Assembly: GCF_014190805.1 (NCBI RefSeq) | Contig: NZ_JACHVQ010000002.1 | Span: 372,001 to 436,000 of the forward strand | Origin: Flexivirga oryzae | Lineage (GTDB): Bacteria; Actinomycetota; Actinomycetes; Actinomycetales; Dermatophilaceae | Direction: 5' to 3' | Length of the DNA: 64,000 nucleotides | In this document: in pieces, positions 51,922 to 59,676 of the stretch | Layout of the letters: each line of letters begins with the position of its first letter | How positions within the stretch are numbered: position 1 is the stretch's first letter | Program-made: the position numbers and the translations under genes | Notes under the pieces: model-generated | The model's database searches: none | The model's input: the letters and a program-made list of their open reading frames with translations, nothing else | Told to the model about the DNA's origin: nothing

Positions 51922-53457
51922 ATGGTCTGGGAGGTTGCAAAACGCAGGGGGCACGTCGGTCAGGGGCCCGTCGTCACCGGGCCATGGCACACGCTGCACG
52001 ACATGAACGCCGTGGCGGGCTGGCTGCTGTGGTCACACCGGATGTCATCCGAATTCGGCGGTATGACGGGCCGGGCCTTCGCGGCCGCCGCCCGCGAGCG
52101 TGGGGTGCCGCTGTCCGAGACGGAGGTCTCACGGGCCGAGAACGGCGAAGGGGACGTCGCGATCGCCGCGATCGCGAAGTACGAGCGGGTGCTCGGCATG
52201 TCGGTGGGCGCGTTGAGCTCCCCGTTGCGTTCGGCCGCACGCCTGGCCGCGGGTGCGCCCGGATCCGACAAGTTGGCAGCCCTCCGCTCGGTACCGAAGT
52301 CCATGGAGGTCCGGCAGGAGGTCGTCAACGACGCGTATGTGCGCTGGTCCGCCGGAGAGCGGTTGATCGCGAGCGACTGGTTGCGGCTCATGGACGCCAT
52401 CACCTACGACCGGCAGTCGTTGCTACCGGACGCCTTGGCAGCGGCATGGATCCGCGAACTCCTCGACGAAGGAATGCGCTCGGTCAACGCCGCGTACTTC
52501 CCTCGCATCGAGGCGCTGTCCACGGTCGCCGAGTACGACCGCTACGCGGTGCACCTGCTCGCAGCCGCCCGGGAGCTGACCGCGGCACCCGGTTCCTCGG
52601 GCGAGCTGGAAGCGTGGAGCGTCGTCGGTGACATCCGCAACCCGGCCGTGATCGACGTGCTGGTCCACCAGTTGCGATCGGTGCCGGACGACAAGATCCT
52701 GGAATTCGCCGTGGCGCTGGTCATGCCGATCCAACGAGACGATCTGAGCCACGAACAGGCGCAGCTGATCGCCGCGGAGTTGACACGGCGTCTCGATCAC
52801 TGGTCGCTCGGCTCGTACGAGCCCGTCGCGACGCTGGCAGCGGAACTGCCGTTCGGGCTGGGTGGGCCGATCCTGCGGCGCATCGACCAGGTGCACCCGA
52901 TGTCCCGACTGACCGGGCCACGGGTCGACCGCGACGTGAGTGGCGAGATCGCGACATACACCCGCGCGGCGCTGGCCAACTCCTGGCCGGACCATCCGAG
53001 CGGAAGCGTGCTGCCGGAACTGCTCCGGCTCATCCTCAGCAGCGAGCACTTCGGGCTGCGCCACCACGCGGCGAACCTCATCTACTGCAGTCCGTTCGCC
53101 GCCGCGATCTGTGACGCGGCGGCTGACCTCGCCATGCTCGGCGACACCCCGCCGGCCCGGCAACTCGCCACCTACCTGGTGTCACGCCTGGCGACCCGGG
53201 AGAACGCCGAGCGGCTCCGCCTGCTGTTGAAGCAGGGCGACCGGAAAGGCCTGATCGTCAACACCCTCACGGGTATGGCGCACGCCGGCATCCTGACCGA
53301 GCAGGACGACTTCACACCGTTCATCGAGGACAAGGACTTCCGGTACATCGGCATCTACGCAACAGGAATTACCGACCACCCCGACCTCTACCGCGAGATC
53401 GCCGACGGAGACGCAGCAACGTGGTGGCGGTCCAAGCACGGCGGCGTGTGGGCGTAG
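51922..53457 (+). CDS. Large helix-turn-helix protein, paralogue 2
   Basis: 511 residues from ATG 51922. It parallels the divergent gene throughout: VAGWLLWSHRMSSEFG, LSETEVSRAENGEGDVAIAAIAKYERVLGMSVGALSSPL, EAWSVVGDIRNPAVIDVL, RYIGIYATGITDHPDLY and a terminal WWRSKHGGVWA. The N-terminal domain should bind DNA; the long helical part may be a tetratricopeptide- or HEAT-like sensor. The two proteins have diverged widely except in these blocks, so the duplication is old. Function unknown; a dedicated signalling pair is possible. Confidence 0.75.
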   Translation: MVWEVAKRRGHVGQGPVVTGPWHTLHDMNAVAGWLLWSHRMSSEFGGMTGRAFAAAARERGVPLSETEVSRAENGEGDVAIAAIAKYERVLGMSVGALSSPLRSAARLAAGAPGSDKLAALRSVPKSMEVRQEVVNDAYVRWSAGERLIASDWLRLMDAITYDRQSLLPDALAAAWIRELLDEGMRSVNAAYFPRIEALSTVAEYDRYAVHLLAAARELTAAPGSSGELEAWSVVGDIRNPAVIDVLVHQLRSVPDDKILEFAVALVMPIQRDDLSHEQAQLIAAELTRRLDHWSLGSYEPVATLAAELPFGLGGPILRRIDQVHPMSRLTGPRVDRDVSGEIATYTRAALANSWPDHPSGSVLPELLRLILSSEHFGLRHHAANLIYCSPFAAAICDAAADLAMLGDTPPARQLATYLVSRLATRENAERLRLLLKQGDRKGLIVNTLTGMAHAGILTEQDDFTPFIEDKDFRYIGIYATGITDHPDLYREIADGDAATWWRSKHGGVWA

Positions 53458-53524
53458 GTCTCACTCTGCGAGCACCGTTCCCCGAGAGCGTGTCTGACGG
53501 CAGTCGCCGGTTTAGGCTGCGAGC

Positions 53525-53602
53525 GTGCCCGACAAACGGGTGATCGAGACGGGACCGACCGAGTCGGTCAGCGTGGACATCCTTGGCCAGGAAGGCTTTT
53601 GA
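53525..53602 (+). CDS. Possible 25-residue leader ORF upstream of the thiolase
   Basis: GTG 53525 to TGA 53600 encodes 25 residues (VPDKRVIETGPTESVSVDIL, then GQEGF). TAGGCT at 53513-53518 ends six bases before the GTG, fitting a -10 box with a leaderless transcript. The ORF ends 32 bp before the thiolase ATG. It may be a leader peptide, an unrelated small protein or chance; I recognise no homologue. Confidence 0.3.
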   Translation: MPDKRVIETGPTESVSVDILGQEGF

Positions 53603-53634
53603 CGCGACCGGCCCCCGTCGTGAAAGGAACTGGC

Positions 53635-54819
53635 ATGAGCGAACGAGATGTAGTCGTACTGTCCGCCGTACGGTCACCGATCGGCAGCTTCGGCGGAAGC
53701 CTCGCCGATCTGGAACCGGCCGACCTGGCCGGGACGGTGATGAAGGAGGCCGTCGATCGCTCGGGGATCGACCCGAACGTCATCAACTACGTGACGGTGG
53801 GCAATGTGATCCCCACCGAGTCGCGGTATCCCTACGTCGCGCGGGTCGCCGCGATCCAGGCCGGTCTGCCGATGGACTCGGTGGCGATGGCCGTCAACCG
53901 GCTGTGTTCCTCGGGCCTGCAGGGCGTGGTGACCACCGCGCAGAACATCCTGTTGGACGACGCCGACTTCGGCGTCGGTGGCGGCGTCGAGGTGATGTCG
54001 CGCGGCGCCTACCTGTCACCGGCCATGCGCAACGGCGCCCGGATGGGCGACACCAAGGTGATCGACGGCATGGTGGCCGCGCTGACCGACCCGTTCGGTG
54101 TGGGTCACATGGGCATCACCGCCGAGAACCTCGCCGCGAAGTGGGACATCACCCGCGAGCAGCAGGACGAGTTGGCTGCCGAGTCGCACCGGCGCGCCTC
54201 GATCGCGATCGAGGAGGGCCGCTTCAAGACCCAGATCCTGCCGATCGTCAAGCAGACCCGCAAGGGTGAGGTCGTCTTCGAGACCGACGAGCACGTCCGC
54301 CCGGGCACCACCGTCGAGAAGCTGGCCGGGATGCGGCCGGCCTTCAAGAAGGACGGCACGGTGACCGCCGGCAACGCGTCGGGCATCAACGACGGCGCGG
54401 CGTTCCTCGTGCTCGGCGAGGCGTCCGCGGCCGAAGCTGCCGGCGCCAAGCCGATGGCCCGGCTGGCCTCGTATGCCGTCGCCGGCGTGCCGAACGACGT
54501 GATGGGTGAGGGCCCGATCCCCGCCACGAAGAAGGCGCTCGCCAAGGGCGGCTTCACGCTGGACCAGATGGACGTCATCGAGTCGAACGAGGCGTTCGCG
54601 GCACAGGCGATCGCGGTGTCCCGCGGCCTGGGGTTGGACATGGACAAGACCAACCCCAATGGCGGCGCGATCGCGCTCGGCCACCCGATCGGCTGCTCCG
54701 GCGCGTTCCTCGCCGTCAAGGCGCTCTATGAACTGGAGCGCATCGACGGCAAGTACGCACTGGTCACCATGTGCATCGGCGGCGGACAGGGCATCGCAGC
54801 GGTCTTCGAACGGCTGTAA
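53635..54819 (+). CDS. Acetyl-CoA acetyltransferase (thiolase)
   Basis: 394 residues. The acyl-accepting Cys is in NRLCSSGLQGV (about residue 89), the catalytic His in ALGHPIGCSGA and the second Cys in TMCIGGGQGIA; SNEAFAAQA is also conserved. It condenses two acetyl-CoA to acetoacetyl-CoA, or cleaves 3-ketoacyl-CoA, in the cytoplasm. The ATG at 53635 is preceded by GAAAGGAA. An SDR resembling 3-hydroxybutyrate dehydrogenase is encoded 20 kb away but not in the same operon. The gene ends facing the Tad locus over a very long hairpin. Confidence 0.93.
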   Translation: MSERDVVVLSAVRSPIGSFGGSLADLEPADLAGTVMKEAVDRSGIDPNVINYVTVGNVIPTESRYPYVARVAAIQAGLPMDSVAMAVNRLCSSGLQGVVTTAQNILLDDADFGVGGGVEVMSRGAYLSPAMRNGARMGDTKVIDGMVAALTDPFGVGHMGITAENLAAKWDITREQQDELAAESHRRASIAIEEGRFKTQILPIVKQTRKGEVVFETDEHVRPGTTVEKLAGMRPAFKKDGTVTAGNASGINDGAAFLVLGEASAAEAAGAKPMARLASYAVAGVPNDVMGEGPIPATKKALAKGGFTLDQMDVIESNEAFAAQAIAVSRGLGLDMDKTNPNGGAIALGHPIGCSGAFLAVKALYELERIDGKYALVTMCIGGGQGIAAVFERL

Positions 54820-54833
54820 GAGCCGACCACCGG

Positions 54834-55184
54834 TTACGGACTGGGTCCGGCGCGTGCGCCGGCACGCGCCGGGCCCAGTCCCGGCCAGCCCGGTGCGGTG
54901 GCGACCGTGACGGTGACCGCTGCACCGCCGACGACGCAGGCGAGCACCGTGGACCCGTTGCGCGCGGCGACCGTGCCCGCTACCGCGCACGGGTCAGCGG
55001 CGCGGCCGTGCACCAGGGCATCGGCAGCGGCCAACGCGGCCAGGTCCGCCGCGGCACGCGCACGATGACTCGCCGACACGGCGGACACCAGCGCCATCGC
55101 AGCGCCGAGAAGCAACGCCAGCACACCGATCGCCGACACCACGAGCACGGTGCCCGATCCGCGCTCACGCTCACCAGCACTCAT
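54834..55184 (-). CDS. TadE/G-like protein (Rv3654c type)
   Basis: 116 residues. ERGSGTVLVVSAIGVLALLLGAAMALVSAVSASHRARAAADLAALAAADALVHG is the pilin-like N-terminal helix of Rv3654c proteins, followed by a short beta region with two Cys (DPCAVAG and VLACVVGG). It would be a minor pseudopilin of the Tad apparatus. The start at 55184 overlaps the preceding stop as ATGA. The last 13 residues (GLGPARAGARAGP) are encoded by the hairpin at 54840-54879, so the gene end doubles as a terminator. Confidence 0.82.
   Translation of the reverse strand: MSAGERERGSGTVLVVSAIGVLALLLGAAMALVSAVSASHRARAAADLAALAAADALVHGRAADPCAVAGTVAARNGSTVLACVVGGAAVTVTVATAPGWPGLGPARAGARAGPSP
54840..54879. terminator. 18-bp hairpin at the 3' end of the Tad locus
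   Basis: Arms at 54840-54857 (ACTGGGTCCGGCGCGTGC) and 54862-54879 pair fully apart from one G-T, around a four-base loop. It starts 21 bp after the thiolase stop and lies inside the last codons of the Rv3654c-like gene, so it could stop transcription from both sides. Confidence 0.75.
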
Positions 55185-55564
55185 GGCGCCGGATCCGCAT
55201 CCTCGACCGGGGTGGTCGCGGAGGCCCGCAGCGGCTGCCCGCCCACGAGCCATCCGAAGGGGCCGGGCACCGGCGCGGACACGGTGACCGTCACCATCGC
55301 ACCCCCAGCCGCCACCGAGACCGCGCTCCCCGACGGGCCCGCCCGCGCACCGACCTCCTGCACCGCCTGCGCGCTGTCGCCGCGGGCGGCAGCCCGTGCC
55401 GCCGCCCGCGCCGCATCGACGCACCGCACCTGATCGATGCCGATCATCACGGCATTGACCGCCACCAGCAACACGAAGATCAGCGCCGGGATGGCGGCCG
55501 CGAGCTCCGCGGTGACCATCCCGCCGTCGGCGCGCTGCCGCCGCGACCACCGTCCCCGCGTCAC
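55181..55564 (-). CDS. TadE-like pseudopilin (Rv3655c type)
   Basis: 127 residues from a GTG at 55564. RADGGMVTAELAAAIPALIFVLLVAVNAVMIGIDQVRCVDAARAAARAAARGD is the class III-like signal and membrane helix of TadE proteins, with Glu at position +5 of the presumed mature form (MVTAE). A single Cys and a beta-rich tail follow. It would be cleaved and inserted as a minor pilin. GTGA and ATGA overlaps couple it to both neighbours. Confidence 0.85.
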   Translation of the reverse strand: MTRGRWSRRQRADGGMVTAELAAAIPALIFVLLVAVNAVMIGIDQVRCVDAARAAARAAARGDSAQAVQEVGARAGPSGSAVSVAAGGAMVTVTVSAPVPGPFGWLVGGQPLRASATTPVEDADPAP

Positions 55565-55785
55565 CCGACGCTCAACGCCGCCTGGATGATGCCGGACAGG
55601 GCGGACTTCACCGCACCCGACTTCACCACGACCATCAGCACCGCGGCGAACGCGACCGCCGCCAGGGTGCCCACGGCATACTCCGCCGTGGTCATCCCGT
55701 GCTCCCGGCGCGCACTGGTCGCGTCGCCGAGTTGCATCAGGCGGTGCTGCAACCGGACACCGAGCCGGATCGTCCTTCGTGACAT
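55561..55785 (-). CDS. Flp-pilin-like DUF4244 protein (Rv3656c type)
   Basis: 74 residues. After a basic leader of 29 residues ending in REHG comes MTTAEYAVGTLAAVAFAAVLMVVVKSGAVKSALSGII, the Flp-type prepilin signature with Glu at +5 and a following Tyr. It is the probable major pilin subunit. Its ATG lies 78 bp from the next Tad gene upstream, the largest gap in the locus, which leaves room for a promoter or for higher expression of the pilin. Confidence 0.88.
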   Translation of the reverse strand: MSRRTIRLGVRLQHRLMQLGDATSARREHGMTTAEYAVGTLAAVAFAAVLMVVVKSGAVKSALSGIIQAALSVG

Positions 55786-55863
55786 GTGATTTCTCCTTTG
55801 TGAGGTGGATCGCCCTCCCCGAGGGCGGTTTCCGTGCGCCGGGTTCGACGCATGGTCGGGAGG

Positions 55864-56436
55864 TCACGCCGCACCGGCCAGCAGGTCACCGGCGAGTGCG
55901 GCAACCACCGGAACGACGGTCAGCAGCGCGAACGCCGGCAGGAAGCACAGCCCGAGAGGTATGACGACCAGCACCGACAGGCGACCGGTGGCCTCCTCGA
56001 TGCGGCGTTGCTCGGCACGGCGCAGGTCGGCGGCGGCACGGGTGAGCAGGCCGGCCGGTGGCACGCCCGCCATCCCCGCCAGTGCGACTGCCCGAGCGGC
56101 CGGGCGCCATACCTCCGGCAGCCCCTCCCACGCCTTGGCGTCCTCGACCCCCCAGCGCAGCGCCGCGACGACCCGGCGCAGGTGACCGGCGACGACGGGT
56201 CCGGATCGCTGCGCGACCTGCTCGACGGCGACCACGAGCGGGACGCCACTCCCGAGCGCGAGCGCCATCAGCTCGAGGGCACCGGCCACGCTCAGCACGT
56301 CCTCGGTCCGGCCGGCCGCGCCCGGACACGCGGGCACCGGCGCTGGTGCGGGCACCGCCGCGCGACCGGAGATCCCGCGGGTGGGCCACACCAGCGGCAG
56401 CACGGCGAACACGACCGCCGCCGCCAGCACTGTCAC
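55864..56436 (-). CDS. TadC-like inner-membrane platform protein
   Basis: 190 residues from a GTG at 56436 that overlaps the tadB stop (GTGA). It starts with a hydrophobic helix, then ALELMALALGSGVPLVVAVEQVA and LAGMAGVPPAGLLTRAAADLRRAEQRRIEEATGRLSVLVVIPLGLCFLPAFALLTVVPVV, the type II secretion F-domain. It is shorter than stand-alone TadC proteins, as usual for this actinobacterial branch. It would form the assembly platform with TadB. Confidence 0.87.
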   Translation of the reverse strand: MTVLAAAVVFAVLPLVWPTRGISGRAAVPAPAPVPACPGAAGRTEDVLSVAGALELMALALGSGVPLVVAVEQVAQRSGPVVAGHLRRVVAALRWGVEDAKAWEGLPEVWRPAARAVALAGMAGVPPAGLLTRAAADLRRAEQRRIEEATGRLSVLVVIPLGLCFLPAFALLTVVPVVAALAGDLLAGAA

Positions 56437-57125
56437 GACAGCGCCGCCGGTGCCGATGCCCGCCGGATCATCCGCCGGGTGAGGAGCCGCCCGGCCGTCA
56501 CGAACAGCGCCCCGAGGATCAGCACGGCCATGCCGAGGCGACCGGAATACAGCTGCCAGGGCGGCACCCCGATCAGCGCCGCGATGGCCACTCCGAGGAT
56601 CGGCAGGGCGGTCAGCAGCTGCATCGTTGCGCGTGGCCCGGCGGTCGCGGCCGCGATGCATCGCTGCAGGTCGACCTGCTCGCGCAGCATCGTGGTCGTC
56701 GCACGCAACGCATCACCGATCGGGCACCCGAGTTGCTCGGACAGCGCCCAGGCGCGGGCGATGTCGTCGAGGGCGGCGATGCGGTGCCGGGCGTAGAGCC
56801 GTGCCCACTGCGGCGCGAGTTCGTCGCCGTCACCAGCGCGTCGCCCCAGGTGCGCCAGGTCGCCGCCGAGCCCGGGCCGGGTCACCGAGGTGGCGGCCAG
56901 TGTCGCCGAGGTCGCCACGGCCGTCGCGGGGGTGACGCCCGCGGCGAGCGCCGGACCGATGCCCTCGAGCATGCCGGTGATCGCGTCCAGGTCGGCGCCG
57001 GGCCTGCTCCGCCGCGGGAGTGCAGCACGCCACCACCTCCTCCGTGGACGTGGTCCGACGGGGCCGCCGCGCACCGGCCAGGCGATGACTCCCGCGCACA
57101 CGCAGACCGCGGCCAGCAGGATCAT
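56433..57125 (-). CDS. TadB-like inner-membrane platform protein
   Basis: 230 residues. One N-terminal helix (ILLAAVCVCAGVIAWPV), a cytoplasmic F-domain with GMLEGIGPALAAGVTPATAVATSA and ARAWALSEQLGCPIGDALRATTTMLREQ, and two C-terminal helices. The TadA stop shares one base with its ATG (TGATG). Together with TadC it links the ATPase to pilus or substrate assembly. Confidence 0.87.
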   Translation of the reverse strand: MILLAAVCVCAGVIAWPVRGGPVGPRPRRRWWRAALPRRSRPGADLDAITGMLEGIGPALAAGVTPATAVATSATLAATSVTRPGLGGDLAHLGRRAGDGDELAPQWARLYARHRIAALDDIARAWALSEQLGCPIGDALRATTTMLREQVDLQRCIAAATAGPRATMQLLTALPILGVAIAALIGVPPWQLYSGRLGMAVLILGALFVTAGRLLTRRMIRRASAPAALS

Positions 57126-58309
57126 CAGCGGCCACCCGAGAGTTCGAGCAGCGACCGCAGCTGCGGCCAGCCCGCAGCCTCACGCAGCGCACCGTCGGTG
57201 CGACGCATCGCGGGTGCGACCCGCAACCGGTCGCCGTCCCAGCCGATGACGCCGATTTCGTCGACCAGGCGCGCGGCGCTCTCCCGGCGCAGGTGGACCA
57301 CGACCTGCAGGGCCGACGCGAGTTGGGACCGCACCGCGTCGCCGGACATGTCCGCCAGCGCACCCAGCGCCTCGAAGCGGGCCAGTACGTCGCCGCTGGT
57401 GTTGGCGTGCACCGTCCCGCAGCCTCCCTCGTGGCCGGTGTTGAGCGCACTCAGCAGCTCACGCACCTCGGCGCCACGGACCTCCCCCACCACCAGCCGG
57501 TCCGGGCGCATCCGCAGCGACTGCCGCACCAGGGTGGACAGCGAGATCTCGCCGCTCCCTTCGACGTTGGGCGCCCGGCTCTCCAGCCGGACGACGTGCG
57601 GGTGGTCGACCTGCAACTCCCGGACGTCCTCGACGATCACGATCCGCTCGGCCGTGGCCACCTCGGCGAGCATGGACGCCAGCAGGGTGGTCTTCCCGGA
57701 GCCGGTGCCGCCGCTGACCGCGAACGCCACGCGCGCAGCCACGATGCGACGGAGCACCGCGAGCCCCCGCGCATCACAGGTGCCGGTGTCGGCCAGCTCC
57801 GCCAACCGTGGCGGACACCGCCGCGGCACCCGCAGACTGATGTGCGCCGCACCCTCGACCAGCGGCGGCAGCACGGCGTGCAGCCGCACCCCGCCGGGAA
57901 GCAACCCGTCGACGTAGGGGACGGTCTCGTCCAACCGCCGGCCGGCGAGGGTGGCCAGCCGCACCGCGAGCCTGCGCACGGCCGCCGCGTCCCCGACCTC
58001 GACGTCGGCCCGCTCCAGACCCCGCCCGCGGTCCACCCAGACACCTGTCGACCCGTTGACGAGCACATCGGTCACCCCCGGTATGGCGAGCAACGGATCG
58101 AGTGGGCCGGCGCCGAACACCTCCGACCGCAGCCGGCCGGCCAGGGTCCGGACACTGCGCTGCCCGAGGACCGCCGCGTCCACAGCCGCCAGCACGTCCA
58201 CCCGCTCCGGTGTCGGCGACCGCCCTTCGCGGATCTCCTCCCAGAGCGCATCGCCCACCGCGACGTCTCCCGTGCCGGACCCGCGCGCATCCGAGTGCGC
58301 GGCGCTCAT
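57125..58309 (-). CDS. tadA: TadA/CpaF-type secretion ATPase
   Basis: 394 residues. VFGAGPLDPLLAIPGVTDVLVNGSTGVWVDRG is the N-terminal domain, then Walker A AVSGGTGSGKTTLLASML, Asp box IVIVEDVRELQ, Walker B LRMRPDRLVVGEVRGAEV and His box GHEGGCGTVHANT. A hexamer of this ATPase powers Tad pilus assembly. The start at 58309 forms an ATGA overlap with the ssd-like gene. All catalytic boxes are intact. Confidence 0.93.
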   Translation of the reverse strand: MSAAHSDARGSGTGDVAVGDALWEEIREGRSPTPERVDVLAAVDAAVLGQRSVRTLAGRLRSEVFGAGPLDPLLAIPGVTDVLVNGSTGVWVDRGRGLERADVEVGDAAAVRRLAVRLATLAGRRLDETVPYVDGLLPGGVRLHAVLPPLVEGAAHISLRVPRRCPPRLAELADTGTCDARGLAVLRRIVAARVAFAVSGGTGSGKTTLLASMLAEVATAERIVIVEDVRELQVDHPHVVRLESRAPNVEGSGEISLSTLVRQSLRMRPDRLVVGEVRGAEVRELLSALNTGHEGGCGTVHANTSGDVLARFEALGALADMSGDAVRSQLASALQVVVHLRRESAARLVDEIGVIGWDGDRLRVAPAMRRTDGALREAAGWPQLRSLLELSGGR

Positions 58310-59007
58310 GCGGCGGCCCTCCTCGACACGAGCAACTCGCGCAGCAGGCGGTCGCACGCACCGGCATACGACGAACGGCCCCGGGACCCGGCCGGTAGGC
58401 CGCGCTCGCAGTCCCCGGACAGGTGCCGGTCCTCGGGCAGGCAACCCGCGCACTCCAGCCCGAGGGCCTGCGCGGCGTCGACCGCCTGCTGTTCGCGCAT
58501 GCCGCGCACCAGCAACAGCGCGGGCCGGCCGAGTCGTTGCGCGGTGGCGCCAGCGGCCGCCAGTCCGCACGGGGACCCGCGCGAGACCAGCAGCACCTCG
58601 TCGTACTCCGCTGTTCGTGCCGTCCGCAGGTCGCGACCCAGGTCGACCAGGACCAGCTCGCTGACCTGACGCAGCGCCGACATCGCGTGCTCCAGCAGGT
58701 CGGCGGGCAGGTCACACCACTGCCGGCCGAAGGAGAGGACCTTCGGCCCGCCGGACCGCGCCGGTAATCGCTGCGTGAGCCGCTCCCCGTCCAGCGGCCC
58801 GTCCGAGCCCAGCAGGTCCTCCCAGCGCACCCCGGGCTCGGTCTCCAGGCCGAAGGCCACGTCGATGCCGCCACCGCACGGATCGGCGTCCACCACCGTC
58901 ACTTCGCGGCCCGCAGCGGCCGCTCGCACGGCCAGGCCGACGAGTGCGGTCGTCGCCCCCGCGCCGGTGCCGCCGCCGAGCACCGCGATCGTCATCACGT
59001 CGTTCAT
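58306..59007 (-). CDS. Ssd/TadZ-like ParA-family protein (Rv3660c type)
   Basis: 233 residues of a MinD/ParA fold: deviant P-loop LGGGTGAGATTALVGLA, VTVVDADPCGGGIDVAFGLE and LVLVDLGRDLRTA. The P-loop lacks the normal Lys (GAGATT), so nucleotide handling is probably altered. In M. tuberculosis the equivalent Ssd affects septum placement, while TadZ proteins position the Tad machine. It leads the seven-gene locus. The N-terminal CheY-like half of full-length Ssd is absent. Confidence 0.83.
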   Translation of the reverse strand: MNDVMTIAVLGGGTGAGATTALVGLAVRAAAAGREVTVVDADPCGGGIDVAFGLETEPGVRWEDLLGSDGPLDGERLTQRLPARSGGPKVLSFGRQWCDLPADLLEHAMSALRQVSELVLVDLGRDLRTARTAEYDEVLLVSRGSPCGLAAAGATAQRLGRPALLLVRGMREQQAVDAAQALGLECAGCLPEDRHLSGDCERGLPAGSRGRSSYAGACDRLLRELLVSRRAAA

Positions 59008-59163
59008 GGACCGATCGTGGGTCGGGTGGAACCCGATCGGCAGTGCGGACGTCGCTAACTGTGGATGTCGGCCGACGCTTCACCGGGGTGTGGATGAGGG
59101 GACCGGAGGGCGCCGGCCGGCATCCGCACACCCGACCCCGTCGACGAGCGCGTCCGGTGCATA

Positions 59164-59200
59164 AGAAGGCCCCCGCCGGGGGGGTGGGCGGGGGCCTTCT
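59164..59200. terminator. Terminator-like hairpin, 5' side of the Tad locus
   Basis: AGAAGGCCCCCGCC (59164-59177) and its exact complement (59187-59200) with a G-rich nine-base loop, followed on the plus strand by GTGTG. It lies 157 bp upstream of the Tad locus start. Confidence 0.7.
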
Positions 59201-59413
59201 GTGTGCACCGAATCCCCGGGGGGGGGTTAGGAACCCGATGCGGCGCTTCGACCTGGAAGGGAGCGCTTCGTCAACCAGTGTGAAACCGGTCAACTGCCCA
59301 ATACAACGATCCGAGACGATCCCATAAGAAATCCTTACCTTTCCCAGAAGGACGGCGCACACCGTAAGGATTTCGTGAGAATTTCGTGGGGCGACAGCAG
59401 TGCGGACAAGGAC
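59201..59413. other. Gene-free stretch with a spaced inverted repeat
   Basis: Within the 475 bp between the Tad start and the small ORF at 59483, this part holds GAAATCCTTAC (59328-59338) and GTAAGGATTTC (59364-59374), exact complements 25 bp apart, and two ATTTCGTG words 11 bp apart from 59370. No supported gene is seen. It may be a regulatory site or the trace of a mobile sequence. Confidence 0.45.
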
Positions 59414-59446
59414 GAGGACCCCGCCACACAAGGTGGCGGGGTCCTC
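59414..59446 (-). terminator. Terminator after the 48-residue ORF
   Basis: GAGGACCCCGCCA (59414-59426) and its exact complement (59434-59446) with a seven-base loop; it begins 36 bp beyond the stop of the small minus-strand ORF at 59483. Confidence 0.75.
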
Positions 59447-59482
59447 AACCGCTTTCTACCTCCGGTTACCAGGCGTGCATCC

Positions 59483-59629
59483 TCAAGGTTTGTCGCCGCG
59501 GCGCAAGGCCCCGGACGAGCGGTCCATAACGTGGACTGTCTCCGCGTGGGTGCCGGTCTCGATAGCGGTGGTCGTCGGATTCCCATCCGTCGTTCGTGAG
59601 ACCAGGTTTACTCCGATCCGTGCCGTCAT
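59483..59629 (-). CDS. 48-residue hypothetical protein
   Basis: ATG 59629 to TGA 59483. MTARIGVNLVSRTTDGNPTT, then AIETGTHAETVHVMDRSSGALRRGDKP: polar, no hydrophobic segment, with a natural amino-acid mix. It is followed by a perfect 13-bp terminator in the same direction, and TTGTCC near 59666 is a possible -35. There is no obvious ribosome site, so a leaderless start is possible. The product is unrecognised; coding is suggested by terminator position and composition only. Confidence 0.4.
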   Translation of the reverse strand: MTARIGVNLVSRTTDGNPTTTAIETGTHAETVHVMDRSSGALRRGDKP

Positions 59630-59676
59630 ACAAGACTTGAATCCGGTGCGTCGGAGGCGGACAATCCGCCCTTGGT

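Noticed and set aside
55834..57917. Long plus-strand frames opposite tadA, tadB and tadC
   Set aside because: They are antisense to a coupled operon with intact Walker motifs and are Arg/Pro-rich.
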